Of a stretch of 23,498 bases of DNA, positions 1 through 8,773 are shown in pieces. Position 1 is the first letter of the stretch; every line of letters starts with the position of its first letter. Source of the stretch: Bodo saltans (Eukaryota; Euglenozoa; Kinetoplastea; Eubodonida; Bodonidae); assembly GCA_001460835.1 (NCBI GenBank), contig CYKH01000314.1, forward strand, positions 1 to 23,498, written 5' to 3'. Both the position numbers and the translations under genes were made by a program. The notes under the pieces are model-generated. The model saw only the letters and a list, made by a program, of their open reading frames with translations, was not told the DNA's origin and did no database searches.

Positions 1-125
1 ATCACAACATCTCACACGTCATCATCATTGTCTGAATCATTATCATAGCAGCAGTACATTCACTCTTCCTTGTTCAACCATCCCTCCTTCCTTCGGTGAA
101 TTCAAGAAATTAACGTACTTGCAGG

Positions 126-770
126 ATGCTGCACTTCACACTCATTGCACGGCAATCCGATGCCCTTGCGCTATCTGCAGATACTGAAAACAGCGGTGGT
201 GCTGATCTAGAACGCAATAAAGTCACCGCCAAGAACATCCTCAGAAAACTCGCTGCAAACGATCGCCAAGGCGGTGGCAGTGGTGCGTCTCAGCCTCCTC
301 TCCTCACTGTGGAGTCCCAGTCGTACGCCTACCACATCCTTTCTGACGGTGGTGTGCTATTCCTGACGATGTGTGACACAAGTGCTCCCTCCGCGTTAGC
401 GTTTGCGTATCTTGAAGATGTTGCTCGTGAATTTCTGCAACAATACGGCACTCAAATTGCCACTGCGACACGACCATATAGCTTCATTAAGTTTGATCTG
501 TACTTGCAGAAAACGAAGAAAGTCTTCTCGTCGGCGACGTCAGGGCGTAGTGCTGCGGCGCTGCAGCGTAGCGGCAGGCCACTTCCAGTAAAGAAGTCGT
601 TCCGAGAGATCATGGGACATTTAGACGCTCAAGCCGGAGGAGCTGGTGGCCAGGGTGGCAGCACTTCGGTCGCAGGCGGGTCAAAAGGAGGTGACAACAC
701 CTTGATCTTGGTCGGCTTCGGTGTGGCAGCTCTGTTTATTGTCATTGTTATCGTGGTACTTGTGGCATAG
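126..770 (+). CDS. Sec22-like longin protein lacking a SNARE motif
   Basis: Predicted ER/Golgi membrane protein of 214 residues. Residues 1-135 read as a Sec22 longin domain: an MLHFTLIARQSD start, the stretch LAFAYLEDVAREF (91-103) and RPYSFIKFDLYLQKTKK (116-132), which closely follow animal and yeast Sec22. A hydrophobic segment at 191-213 forms a C-terminal tail anchor. Sec22 normally has a heptad R-SNARE helix of about 60 residues between these parts. Here residues 136-190 are short, rich in Gly, Ser and Ala, and show no heptad pattern or central Arg; only SFREIMGHLD (158-167) faintly recalls the start of the Sec22 helix. The layout resembles the plant phytolongins and SEC22A/C, longin proteins without SNARE helices, so a trafficking role that does not drive fusion is likely. 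A pyrimidine-rich tract at 61-95 and AGs at 105-106 and 123-124 offer splice acceptors before this ATG. Sec22 kinship is firm; function is inferred. Confidence 0.8.
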   Translation: MLHFTLIARQSDALALSADTENSGGADLERNKVTAKNILRKLAANDRQGGGSGASQPPLLTVESQSYAYHILSDGGVLFLTMCDTSAPSALAFAYLEDVAREFLQQYGTQIATATRPYSFIKFDLYLQKTKKVFSSATSGRSAAALQRSGRPLPVKKSFREIMGHLDAQAGGAGGQGGSTSVAGGSKGGDNTLILVGFGVAALFIVIVIVVLVA

Positions 771-956
771 GGAGGAAGAGGGGGACAAAAACGTTGTGCT
801 TTAACTTCATGTTATTGTTCTGGTGCAAGCCTCAAACATAAACTCATTCTTTTAGGGATAAAAAAACTGACATAAGATTGAGAACTTCATCTAGCTTGTT
901 GTCATTGAGATCCTTTTGTGTTGCGAAACAGAACCCTCACGCTACACACACACGAA

Positions 957-1790
957 ATGATCACCGCACATGGCCATCATGGAGTTCACCATGAAGTCCT
1001 ATTTGAGCAACGCACTCCAAGCACACTGCGTGGATACTTGAACCTCACAATGAGCGGCGGAAACGCACCAACGGCAACCTCGCCGTTTCCTCGCAGTGTC
1101 ATGTGGAGACTGCGTATCGGCGAGGGCAGCACCATGCTGTGCTCGAAACTGTGCGGTATTCTCACCGTACAGGGCCCAGAAGACGCAGTGGACGAAAGCA
1201 TCTCCATTACACTAGCAGACCGCACTGGGTCGTCGTCGTCACTGCTGAGCCCTCCTGCAAACACAAACACAGCCCATCCAGAGGAACTTGCTCCACAGAG
1301 TAGCACCAACGGATTGCCCCCGTTGGCAACACCTGCGCCGCTAGGTCCCATTCCAGCATGGGTTCGAAAGACGTCGCGCCTCAAGGTGCAGTGGATTGAA
1401 CTTTCACACGCAAGTACACCACGTCAAACGCAATTGTCGCTTGTCAAAGGGAACGAAGGGGTGACGCTAGATGTCGGCACTGCGCAGCGTGCGCTGCAGA
1501 CGGCGACGCGTGATCGCTCGTTGCTCGAGTCGATGTTTCGCATTGCAGGGAATCGAGTGCAGTCGATGGACGTTGGCTGTGCATTTTCAGACACACCCCT
1601 CTCAGCGCGCAACACTTCTCGTTTTTCATCCATGCGGAGTCTGACGGACTCAACTGGTCAACTCTCTGCAAGAGGGGATCGTGCCGCCACTGGAAGCTAC
1701 GCCGACCTCTCACCGGCGACCAGCCCACTCCGCAGTGCTCGAGGAACTGCCCCTGCTTCTGCAGCACCAGCAGCACCCACTCTCCGCTGA
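957..1790 (+). CDS. MSP (VAP-like) domain protein, anchor apparently frameshifted
   Basis: 277 residues from the ATG at 957. The frame stays open to a GTG at 918, but ATG is the expected start, and a likely splice acceptor AG (930-931, after a T-rich run at 914-922) lies between the two. Residues 13-90 resemble the MSP fold of VAP proteins: EVLFE, then a TLRGYLNLT strand, SVMWRLRIG, and an ILTVQGPEDAVDESISITL segment matching the part of VAP where the FFAT-binding face lies. A Ser/Pro-rich insert follows, and RLKVQWIEL resembles the last VAP strand. The C-terminus is Ser/Ala-rich and ends abruptly. VAPs are ER proteins with a C-terminal anchor; here the only membrane segment is in the +1 frame just downstream, so the natural product probably continues into 1791-2190. 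The MSP call rests on pattern matching by eye and is moderate. Confidence 0.5.
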   Translation: MITAHGHHGVHHEVLFEQRTPSTLRGYLNLTMSGGNAPTATSPFPRSVMWRLRIGEGSTMLCSKLCGILTVQGPEDAVDESISITLADRTGSSSSLLSPPANTNTAHPEELAPQSSTNGLPPLATPAPLGPIPAWVRKTSRLKVQWIELSHASTPRQTQLSLVKGNEGVTLDVGTAQRALQTATRDRSLLESMFRIAGNRVQSMDVGCAFSDTPLSARNTSRFSSMRSLTDSTGQLSARGDRAATGSYADLSPATSPLRSARGTAPASAAPAAPTLR

Positions 1791-2190
1791 GTTTACGCCG
1801 ACCCTCAATGCTTCAGTGGCGTCGTCACGCCCTCCGCTGTACCACAAATTGTTTTGGTTTGGTTTTATTGTTGGTGGAGTCTTCGGTGCGACTGGTGTGT
1901 TGACGATGCTCGGTCAAACTGGGCAGCTTCGATCGATCCTCGACGAGCGAACACAGCTTGCTGCCGCACTTGCAGACAAAGGCCTCACCATCGCTGCTAG
2001 GGTAGGAAGTCAGTTCCACGGCCAACTGCGCAACCTCCAGCAGCAATTTGTTGCTATCATCGCATCGAAGGCATCTTCTTTTCTCATCTCCCCTCTTTTT
2101 TTTTCAAGCTTCATTGCGCCCTCCTACTTGCGTGCTTCCACTAGACCGACCATGACACACTGTCCGCAAAAAAAAGACTCGTTGTCATGA
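1681..2190 (+). pseudogene. Out-of-frame transmembrane tail, probably of the MSP gene
   Basis: This open frame is shifted by +1 relative to the MSP-domain gene and overlaps its last 110 bases. It encodes a clear membrane segment, HKLFWFGFIVGGVFGATGVL (about 1843-1902), then a helical stretch LRNLQQQFVAIIASKASSF and a Ser/Phe-rich end. It opens with GTG at 1681 and has no ATG before the membrane segment; the first in-frame ATG falls at the end of that segment. It therefore cannot easily be a gene of its own, but would supply the anchor that VAP-like proteins carry. A one-base excess or two-base deficit within about 1681-1790, real or from assembly, would explain it. Where the true protein ends is uncertain, since residues after the anchor look less like coding sequence. 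Confidence 0.4.
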
Positions 2191-2250
2191 AAATAAGGGG
2201 AGGGGAAAGCGACGTGTTTCTCGTTTACAAAATTCACTTCGTTCATTCAA

Positions 2251-2265
2251 TTCTCATTTTCACAG
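2251..2265 (+). promoter_or_regulatory. Candidate spliced-leader acceptor for the kinesin gene
   Basis: A pyrimidine-rich run, TTCTCATTTTCAC, ends in an AG at 2264-2265, 14 bases before the kinesin ATG. This is the kinetoplastid pattern for adding the spliced leader. The short distance supports 2279 as the start. Inferred from sequence pattern only. Confidence 0.5.
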
Positions 2266-2278
2266 CAAAGGCAGGGGA

Positions 2279-5200
2279 ATGTCCTCATCAACAGCAACTG
2301 CTTCCAGGAGGCCCCTCCAGGTTGTCGTTCGGCTTCGTGTAGATGATCCTGACCCCAAATCACCTCACGACTTGCCTTGCATCTCCAATGATCTTCCAAC
2401 GGGCGGGGTGGTGCTACGAGATACTTCCATTCCCAGCGGTGGCATCCAACGGTCGTTTCACGTCGACACGTTTCTTCCCTCAAACTTGAGCAATGTAGAT
2501 GTCTTCAACCAGGTGTGCCAACCGACGATGGACCGCGCTATCGAAGCGGGTGTTACGGACACGCTATGCTTCTTGGCGTATGGTCACACGAACAGTGGCA
2601 AAACACACACCATCGCTGGCAACGGAGCAGAGGGTGGAGCGACGTCAAAGACTGGCACGAAGGAAGACGGCCTCTTGACCCTCACTGCGATGTACCTCCT
2701 TTCGCAGTTCGGAGCCATCGACGTGACGATGATAGAGGTCTACGGTGAGCAAGTGTATGACATGCTTGCGAAGGGCCAACAACGTCGAGTGCGAAGAATT
2801 GCATCCGCTCAAAAAGGCGGTGCGCCAGTGTTGGTTGTGGAAGGTCTCAGCACGCGTCGCATCTTCCGCGAAGATGAATGGCGCGCCGCCGCTGATTGCG
2901 GCTGGTCATTCCGAAAGACGTCACCGATGGACTTAAACTCACGAAGTAGCCGTAGTCACGCTATCTTCACACTGAAAGTCCCCTCCGGCCTCAGTATCTG
3001 CCTCGTGGATCTCGCAGGAAGCGAGCGGCAGTCGATTTTCACGAAGCAGCTCAACAAGGAAAGTATTGCCATCAACAAATCACTTTCACGCCTGAGTACA
3101 GTCATTCAGTCCCTTGGCAGCTCCTCCACGCGCCGATCGGCCTCAACAGGCGGAGGAGGGTACGTCAATTTTCGAGACACAACTCTTACTGTGCTGCTCC
3201 AGCGCTACCTGACTGGAAGTTCGTTGACGACATTTATTGCGTGTGTCCATCCAAATGTGTTCTTCTACGCGGAATCCTTATCGACGCTGCGGTACACCTC
3301 GAGGCTTCATCATATCACGACAGAGGGGCCCAGCGCAAGCTTGCCGTCGTCGTCGTTGTCTCGGAGAGGCTCGAGACATGGAAGCGTCGATAGCGCATGG
3401 TCGAATGATCACGCGGATCGTCTGCTGACGGAAGTGATGGCACTACGGCAGGAGCTGACAGCATCATCGAAATTGAGTCTGGCACGAGAGCAAGAGTTCC
3501 AAGAGAAAATATTGATGGTGGAGATGGAGCGGCAGCGCCTCTTAGAGCTGCAGCAACATCATCGTCCACATTATGACCCTCAAAGCAGCCTTGTGGAGGT
3601 GAACCTCTCCGCACTGTCTGTTCACTCTGGATCCAGTGCCACAGGAGGAGGAGCCGGAGGTGGTGCCATCGGCGGGAGGGGATCACGGGACACAAAGCGT
3701 GTCGCGTCATGGCTGCTATCGGCCGTCGCGTCGTCCCTCCCCCAATTCACCGTCATGTTCGATGACTACTTTCACGACGCGTTACCACGTGATATTACCT
3801 GCATCGGGTACGTCACATGCATGGCGTGTCTGCTGCCTCGAGATGCTGAAGATACCACTACGAGGCTCGGCATTCTCGACGCGGGAGACCTCGTGATGGC
3901 CTTGACGATGTTGGATGCAGGCATTCCACCGTTTGTGAATCTGCATGAGCCTGGGTGCCGTGAAACCAACTGTTGGGAGGCGTTTGACCTTGGTGATGGC
4001 GTTCGTGCGTACGCACTGTCTATGTTCGATGTCCACGTGGAGCAAGTGGACTCGTTGTGCATTCAACCTGAGGACGAAGATTTTAACAACAACAACAACA
4101 GCAGCAGCCGTTCGACTTCATTCAACAGTCATACGTACCACAGGAGTTCTTCGCAGCAAACGTTCCGCTCCAATATGTCACCACCACCATCGTCGTCGTG
4201 TTGTGACGTGTTCTCTTCTTACGACTCACTCGTACCATTTGCTGTTGTGTTTGCTGTCGATGCTGCAGCACCGCTGCACCATCACGAGGCCCTCTATCAT
4301 CATCTCGCGACGTTGCAGATGCATCAAGACGCGATCCAACAAGACGTCCAAGATTGGAAGAGAATACCAAGAGGAGGAGAAAAAGTGGATGATGAAGAGC
4401 AACAGCACGACAACATGTTAGGAGGAGCTGTGGAACAAATAGACATTGGTGATCACGAACATCACCACGATGCCAGCCGTGATGACAACCTCCAGTTTGT
4501 CGCAAGCGATGAACAGCACGACTGCGACGAGATATCGTGTCCTCCTCATTTTGATGACAGTGTTGCATTCGTCACCCCTGGAAGGCACAACAACGTGCCG
4601 CCGTCTCAAGAGGAGGAAGCCGTTCACTCAACAACGCATCGAGCCCAGGGTGACGTCAACGAGCCCCTGTCGTCATGGGGGCACGGTGTGCCTCCTCCCC
4701 TTTCCAGTCGCGGCAGAGCGAATTTGCAACGAGCACTTGGGAACTCTCCGTTCTCAGAATTTCATCGACGCCATCAGCAGCAACTTGACGACGACAGCGA
4801 CGATTCTGATGATGACGATGAAACGTTGAATAGACGCAAGAGCACCACATCTGCAGGCGGGTCCCTCGATGCAGAAGAACATTCGCTGAGCTTGTTGGAT
4901 GTTGTGCTTGGACAAATCTATGAGCAAGCACATCATCTCAAAGGGAGTGCCGCAGAGACGACGCAATCGCACCATCGAAGAAATACGATGACAACGATTG
5001 AAGTTAGTCCTCATCAGAGCCATCTAGTCAAGAACAACAGCAATCATCTGCCACCACGCTCTCCATGTCACAATCATGCAGTTCAGCAGTCAAACGTCGT
5101 CCTTCCTTCCCACAATATGAACACGGTGAATACCTCCGCAGCATCATCAAGTGCACAGATAACCTCTCGCCAAATAATCCCGCATCACTCCAGTCGGCTC

Positions 5201-5992
5201 GGTTTCGTTTCTGAGAGCCCCCGCCGCTCGTCATCTTCTTCACTGGCGTGCAATGAAGGATCGTCACCATCATCGCCCCAATGGAACGTTGAGGAGGAGA
5301 GAGGTGAAGAAGAACCCTTAACTGGTACGCAAGCATCTGCATCGGCTGTAGTTGAGATGAATTTATCAGACCATCAGTCGAGCGGACGTTTAAGGAGGAG
5401 TATGAATGATTCCACCGCCACCGAAGACCGGCAGATGTCGGAGGATGCCCTCCTTCCTATTTTCAGTTTCTCTCCCTCGCCAAGTGCGCAACGGGAATCG
5501 TCCGCAGTTGCTACTGACACAGCCGATGCGCAGTCCACCACGCAAAGACAACCGACACTGTCCGTTGGACCGTCACAAGACAGTGCAAGTCGCTCCTCGA
5601 CCCCCATCGATTCACCAGTGAAGCCAACAACTTTGATGCAGGCACTCACATTCACGACGATGAGTTCTGTGTTACATCAACAAACGAATGAACACGACCA
5701 GGAGGAGCAGCTGAACAACGGTGGTATGACAACTCCGGAAGCACAAGACTCGAGAAAGGCTTCATTGGTGATGGAGTTAACACCAGTGGGCCCTCAACGT
5801 TCGCATGCACTTTGGAAGGCGAAAAAGAAACACGGTTCATCGTCTTTTAGTTCGAGTTCAGGGACGCCATCTCGACCAGCTCAAAGTGGGGTGCTTGGTG
5901 TCATAGACGACAACGTGATGACGCGCAAATCAAAGAAAGTCAAAGGAGATACTGAAGACACACCGATTTGCCAAGCATGCTCCCTTATGTGA
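2279..5992 (+). CDS. Kinesin motor protein with C-terminal CaaX-type box
   Basis: 1237 residues, with an N-terminal motor at about 12-345. The P-loop GHTNSGKT (102-109), switch I NSRSSRSH (220-227), switch II LVDLAGSER (242-250) and the relay/neck region FRDTTLTVLLQRYLTGSS (298-315) are all intact, so the motor should bind and hydrolyse ATP and walk on microtubules. A short coiled coil follows at about 380-426 (TEVMALRQEL, EMERQRLLELQQ), then a Gly-rich linker, then a Cys-containing globular region at about 475-600 that I do not recognise. The last half is disordered: Asn/Ser runs, many His and Gln, an acidic block near 834-848, and Ser/Pro-rich stretches. The protein ends CSLM after CQA, with basic KSKKVK some 20 residues upstream, which fits a farnesylation box. 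Only one short coiled coil is obvious, so the oligomeric state is unclear. The subfamily cannot be assigned by eye. A splice acceptor lies just upstream (2264-2265). Confidence 0.93.
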   Translation: MSSSTATASRRPLQVVVRLRVDDPDPKSPHDLPCISNDLPTGGVVLRDTSIPSGGIQRSFHVDTFLPSNLSNVDVFNQVCQPTMDRAIEAGVTDTLCFLAYGHTNSGKTHTIAGNGAEGGATSKTGTKEDGLLTLTAMYLLSQFGAIDVTMIEVYGEQVYDMLAKGQQRRVRRIASAQKGGAPVLVVEGLSTRRIFREDEWRAAADCGWSFRKTSPMDLNSRSSRSHAIFTLKVPSGLSICLVDLAGSERQSIFTKQLNKESIAINKSLSRLSTVIQSLGSSSTRRSASTGGGGYVNFRDTTLTVLLQRYLTGSSLTTFIACVHPNVFFYAESLSTLRYTSRLHHITTEGPSASLPSSSLSRRGSRHGSVDSAWSNDHADRLLTEVMALRQELTASSKLSLAREQEFQEKILMVEMERQRLLELQQHHRPHYDPQSSLVEVNLSALSVHSGSSATGGGAGGGAIGGRGSRDTKRVASWLLSAVASSLPQFTVMFDDYFHDALPRDITCIGYVTCMACLLPRDAEDTTTRLGILDAGDLVMALTMLDAGIPPFVNLHEPGCRETNCWEAFDLGDGVRAYALSMFDVHVEQVDSLCIQPEDEDFNNNNNSSSRSTSFNSHTYHRSSSQQTFRSNMSPPPSSSCCDVFSSYDSLVPFAVVFAVDAAAPLHHHEALYHHLATLQMHQDAIQQDVQDWKRIPRGGEKVDDEEQQHDNMLGGAVEQIDIGDHEHHHDASRDDNLQFVASDEQHDCDEISCPPHFDDSVAFVTPGRHNNVPPSQEEEAVHSTTHRAQGDVNEPLSSWGHGVPPPLSSRGRANLQRALGNSPFSEFHRRHQQQLDDDSDDSDDDDETLNRRKSTTSAGGSLDAEEHSLSLLDVVLGQIYEQAHHLKGSAAETTQSHHRRNTMTTIEVSPHQSHLVKNNSNHLPPRSPCHNHAVQQSNVVLPSHNMNTVNTSAASSSAQITSRQIIPHHSSRLGFVSESPRRSSSSSLACNEGSSPSSPQWNVEEERGEEEPLTGTQASASAVVEMNLSDHQSSGRLRRSMNDSTATEDRQMSEDALLPIFSFSPSPSAQRESSAVATDTADAQSTTQRQPTLSVGPSQDSASRSSTPIDSPVKPTTLMQALTFTTMSSVLHQQTNEHDQEEQLNNGGMTTPEAQDSRKASLVMELTPVGPQRSHALWKAKKKHGSSSFSSSSGTPSRPAQSGVLGVIDDNVMTRKSKKVKGDTEDTPICQACSLM

Positions 5993-6378
5993 GATCAGGA
6001 TTGGCACACAACGAGAAACGAAAAGTGACACCCTCTTTACTAAACTAGATGCACCCAAAGTGTTATTTACATGTCACGGTTACTTTTTTTTTAGATGTTT
6101 AGATCTCACTGTACATTTGCAATCAATCCTCAAGTTCCTAGAAACCATCATACTACATGTGCATTGTGTGTGAACAATTTTTACACGCCCAATCAAACGC
6201 ATTTCACTTCATTCTTTTTTTTTTTTGGTATGTGTTGATGAAATCAATAGTAGCCTTTTTGTCCGCTCACACAACTTGCATTTTCCATTATTTCTTCGCA
6301 ATTCGCTTCTCTATTTCTCTTGGCAGTTAAAAAGGAAAAGGATAGTAAGAACCCGCGCCACACAGAAGAAGAAACAGG
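5993..6378 (+). other. Intergenic: kinesin 3' UTR and NOC2 5' region
   Basis: 386 bases with no credible ORF. AT-rich, with T-runs at about 6083-6092 and 6212-6226. The right end holds the NOC2 splice-acceptor tract. No RNA gene was seen. Confidence 0.7.
6302..6326 (+). promoter_or_regulatory. Candidate spliced-leader acceptor for NOC2
   Basis: A textbook pyrimidine tract (TTCGCTTCTCTATTTCTCTT) ends in an AG at 6325-6326, 52 bases before the NOC2 ATG. It is the clearest acceptor in the window. Function is inferred from pattern. Confidence 0.6.
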
Positions 6379-8370
6379 ATGCCACCGACGAAGGATAAGA
6401 AGTCGTTTAAGAAGTTCGCTAAGAAGCACTTGGCCACCGTCATCGAGGGCCGACGAAAGGGAGCCAAGGCAAAGAAGGAGAAGATCGAGCGTGTGGAGCG
6501 CCGCAAGGAGAAGGAGGTGAGAGAGACTCAGCGTGAGGATAAGGAGCACGCCGATCAGCTCGATCGCCTGAAGGACACAGATCCTGAATTCTACTCGTAC
6601 CTTGAGTCCGAAGACCCCACTCTGCTGCAGTTTGGCAATGAAGACATGGAGCTAGTGGGAGAGGACAGTGGTAGTGATGCCGAGACGGAGGCAGACGAGG
6701 ACGAAGACTTGGACAACCTCGAGGACAGCGACGATGAGGAGGGAGCTGTTGACGGTGAGCGTGAGCTCCACGATCCCAATAGCAGCAGCAACAAGCCTGC
6801 CCCTATGAAGCGCGTGACGAAGGACGAGGTCGAGGCGGTGATTAAGGGCAAGAAGATGGAGAGCGCGATTGATATTTTCGTCTCTGCTGCCCGAGAGCTT
6901 GGCTACGACATCAAAGACGCCCCCAAGGGCGGAAAGGTGAACCGCAAGTTCGACGAGCCTGCCCTCGTCAAGGACTCATTGGTTAGCATTGCTCGCTTTT
7001 GCGGACAGAACGTGTCGACGTTGATCTCCGGGAAGGGAACCTTCAAAAACCACAAAACACGCTACCTCATCAAGCGCCTTGTGTCGGCTTTGATTGTGGT
7101 TGTGGGTGAAGGCGGTGGTGTCGATCCTAACCTCACCGCGACACTCATGCACTCCGTCGTTCCGTTTGTGCCCATTCTGCACTACATCAAAGGCCTCACC
7201 AAGACCGTCTTGAAGGTTGTCTTGAACCTCTGCGCCAACCTCGAAGAGCGTGTTCGCGTCTCCGCATACGTTGTCGTCCGAGCCATCGCTACCAGGGCCA
7301 CGGGAACCCGCTCCATGTACCAGTCCACCGCGTTCAAGGGTGTCTTCCTTGCACTCATCCGCACTGCCCATCAGTACACAATCCACAACCTGCCGATTGT
7401 TAGCTTCCTCATGAACTGCGTCGTCGACCTGTACGGCACAGATATGGAGGCCGCGTACCAGCACGCGTTTGTGTACACTCGCCAGCTCGCAGTCTACCTC
7501 CGTGCCGTGCTCCAAAATCAGTCGCAGGCTAACGTACGTGCAGTGTTCAACTGGCAGTACCTCAATGCCCTTAGGGCTTGGGGCCTTGTGGTCTCTACGT
7601 ACTCGGAACCCGCACAGCTCGGCCCCCTCGTCCATCCCGTAGTTCAGATCGCCCTTGGTGTCATGGATCTCTTTGCATCCCCTCGTATGTTCCCGATGCA
7701 CTTGCACATGATTGAGATGCTCAACCACATCACCACTCGCGCCGATGGAGTGTACATTCCCATCTCCTCGTACATCCTGCGCATTCTTTCATCGCCTTCA
7801 ATGTCGCTGAGTGCAAAGGACTCTGGCGCTTCTGCCAAGCGAGGCCGTGATGATGCCGATGCCGTGGACCTGCAATTCACGATGCGTATTAAGAAGGCCC
7901 AAGCCCGTAGCATGACATACCGGCTAAACGTGTGGCAGGGTGCGCTATACCTGCTGACGGAGCACCTCGCTGTCCACTCATGCAGCGTTGGATTTCCGGA
8001 GGCGTTCTGGTCCGTAGAATCGACACTTAAGAAGTTGAAGCAAGTAGTGAAGGTTCCCAAGATTCACTCACAAATCTCCACCATCCTGAAGCACTTCGAG
8101 ACCACCGTGAAGAAGCTGGTTGCAAAGCGCGACCAAGGCAACTTTGGCCCGTGCGACGTCACTGCAGTGAAGCAGTTCGAGGATGAAATGAAGGTCCAGG
8201 GCAACCCCCTTATCCAATACCACCAAGCTCTGCGTCAGCAGCGCGTTGCAGCTTTTGCCGCGAAGCAGAACGTGATTAAGGAACGCACGACGTTAGACTC
8301 TGTTGCCCAGGGTGGTGCGAAGAAATTCCAAAAGAAAGCCCGCCGTGAGGATAAGGAGGACGACGAGTAA
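6379..8370 (+). CDS. NOC2: Nucleolar complex protein 2 (60S ribosome biogenesis)
   Basis: 663 residues. NOC2 pairs with NOC1 and then NOC3 on pre-60S particles in nucleolus and nucleoplasm. The N-terminus (1-60) is packed with Lys/Arg and suits nucleolar targeting; an acidic block follows at 96-123. The conserved NOC2 domain spans about 335-600. Landmarks are LPIVSFLMNCVVDLYG (338-353), YLNALRAWG (394-402), LVHPVVQIALGVMDLFASPR (417-436), FPMHLHMIEMLNHI (438-451) and YIPISSYILRIL (459-470), all close to yeast and human NOC2. The C-terminus is again Lys-rich and ends in acidic residues. Length is close to the family norm (yeast about 710). Codons favour AAG, GAG and C-ending forms more than in the kinesin upstream, as expected for a well-expressed housekeeping gene. 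No break or missing part is visible. Confidence 0.93.
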   Translation: MPPTKDKKSFKKFAKKHLATVIEGRRKGAKAKKEKIERVERRKEKEVRETQREDKEHADQLDRLKDTDPEFYSYLESEDPTLLQFGNEDMELVGEDSGSDAETEADEDEDLDNLEDSDDEEGAVDGERELHDPNSSSNKPAPMKRVTKDEVEAVIKGKKMESAIDIFVSAARELGYDIKDAPKGGKVNRKFDEPALVKDSLVSIARFCGQNVSTLISGKGTFKNHKTRYLIKRLVSALIVVVGEGGGVDPNLTATLMHSVVPFVPILHYIKGLTKTVLKVVLNLCANLEERVRVSAYVVVRAIATRATGTRSMYQSTAFKGVFLALIRTAHQYTIHNLPIVSFLMNCVVDLYGTDMEAAYQHAFVYTRQLAVYLRAVLQNQSQANVRAVFNWQYLNALRAWGLVVSTYSEPAQLGPLVHPVVQIALGVMDLFASPRMFPMHLHMIEMLNHITTRADGVYIPISSYILRILSSPSMSLSAKDSGASAKRGRDDADAVDLQFTMRIKKAQARSMTYRLNVWQGALYLLTEHLAVHSCSVGFPEAFWSVESTLKKLKQVVKVPKIHSQISTILKHFETTVKKLVAKRDQGNFGPCDVTAVKQFEDEMKVQGNPLIQYHQALRQQRVAAFAAKQNVIKERTTLDSVAQGGAKKFQKKARREDKEDDE

Positions 8371-8773
8371 CAACGAAGGCAAAAAAATGAGGGTGTTGAT
8401 ATTGGCTTGGGGGTAGCGAAATATCAATTGAGGCTCCTGCAACGAAGTAACTCTTTTTTTCTCGGATAATCAAAACGACACAATACTTTTATTTCGCTGA
8501 CTAACAAGAAGAACAACATGGACAATCGGGAGAGGTTCGTTTGTTTATCATATTGCCTTTTGGTTTTCAAAGAAATCGTGTTTTCGCCCCCTCTATTTTC
8601 GTTGTTTTGTCGCAGGGTTGAGAGCTCCCAAACACACACACACACACTCACAGCAGAAACATAATCCTGACGAGAAGAAAAAAAAGAAGCCGCCTAATCT
8701 CTCTCTCCGCTTCCAGTTCCACCTTCCTTCGATATCCTCCCGATATAAAAACCAAAGCTCTCACAAATTTCGC
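8371..8773 (+). other. Intergenic: NOC2 3' UTR and 5' leader of first CCCH gene
   Basis: 403 bases. The frame of the downstream gene stays open back to a TTG at 8618, but this stretch contains a short (CA)n run (about 8632-8647), an A-run and a pyrimidine tract (8697-8730) with AGs at 8715-8716 and 8756-8757, so it is read as 5' UTR. No separate gene is seen. Confidence 0.65.

Noticed and set aside
4080-4110. AAC/AGC trinucleotide run in the kinesin gene as a separate repeat element
   Set aside because: It is a short in-frame Asn/Ser run in a disordered tail, ordinary for this kind of protein.
6976-7728. 250-codon antisense open frame
   Set aside because: It lies wholly within NOC2, whose domain match is strong; its residues show no domain, and all other genes are on the + strand.
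8618-8773. N-terminal extension of CCCH copy A
   Set aside because: It opens with TTG, translates a CA repeat and pyrimidine tract into low-complexity sequence, and splice acceptors lie within it.
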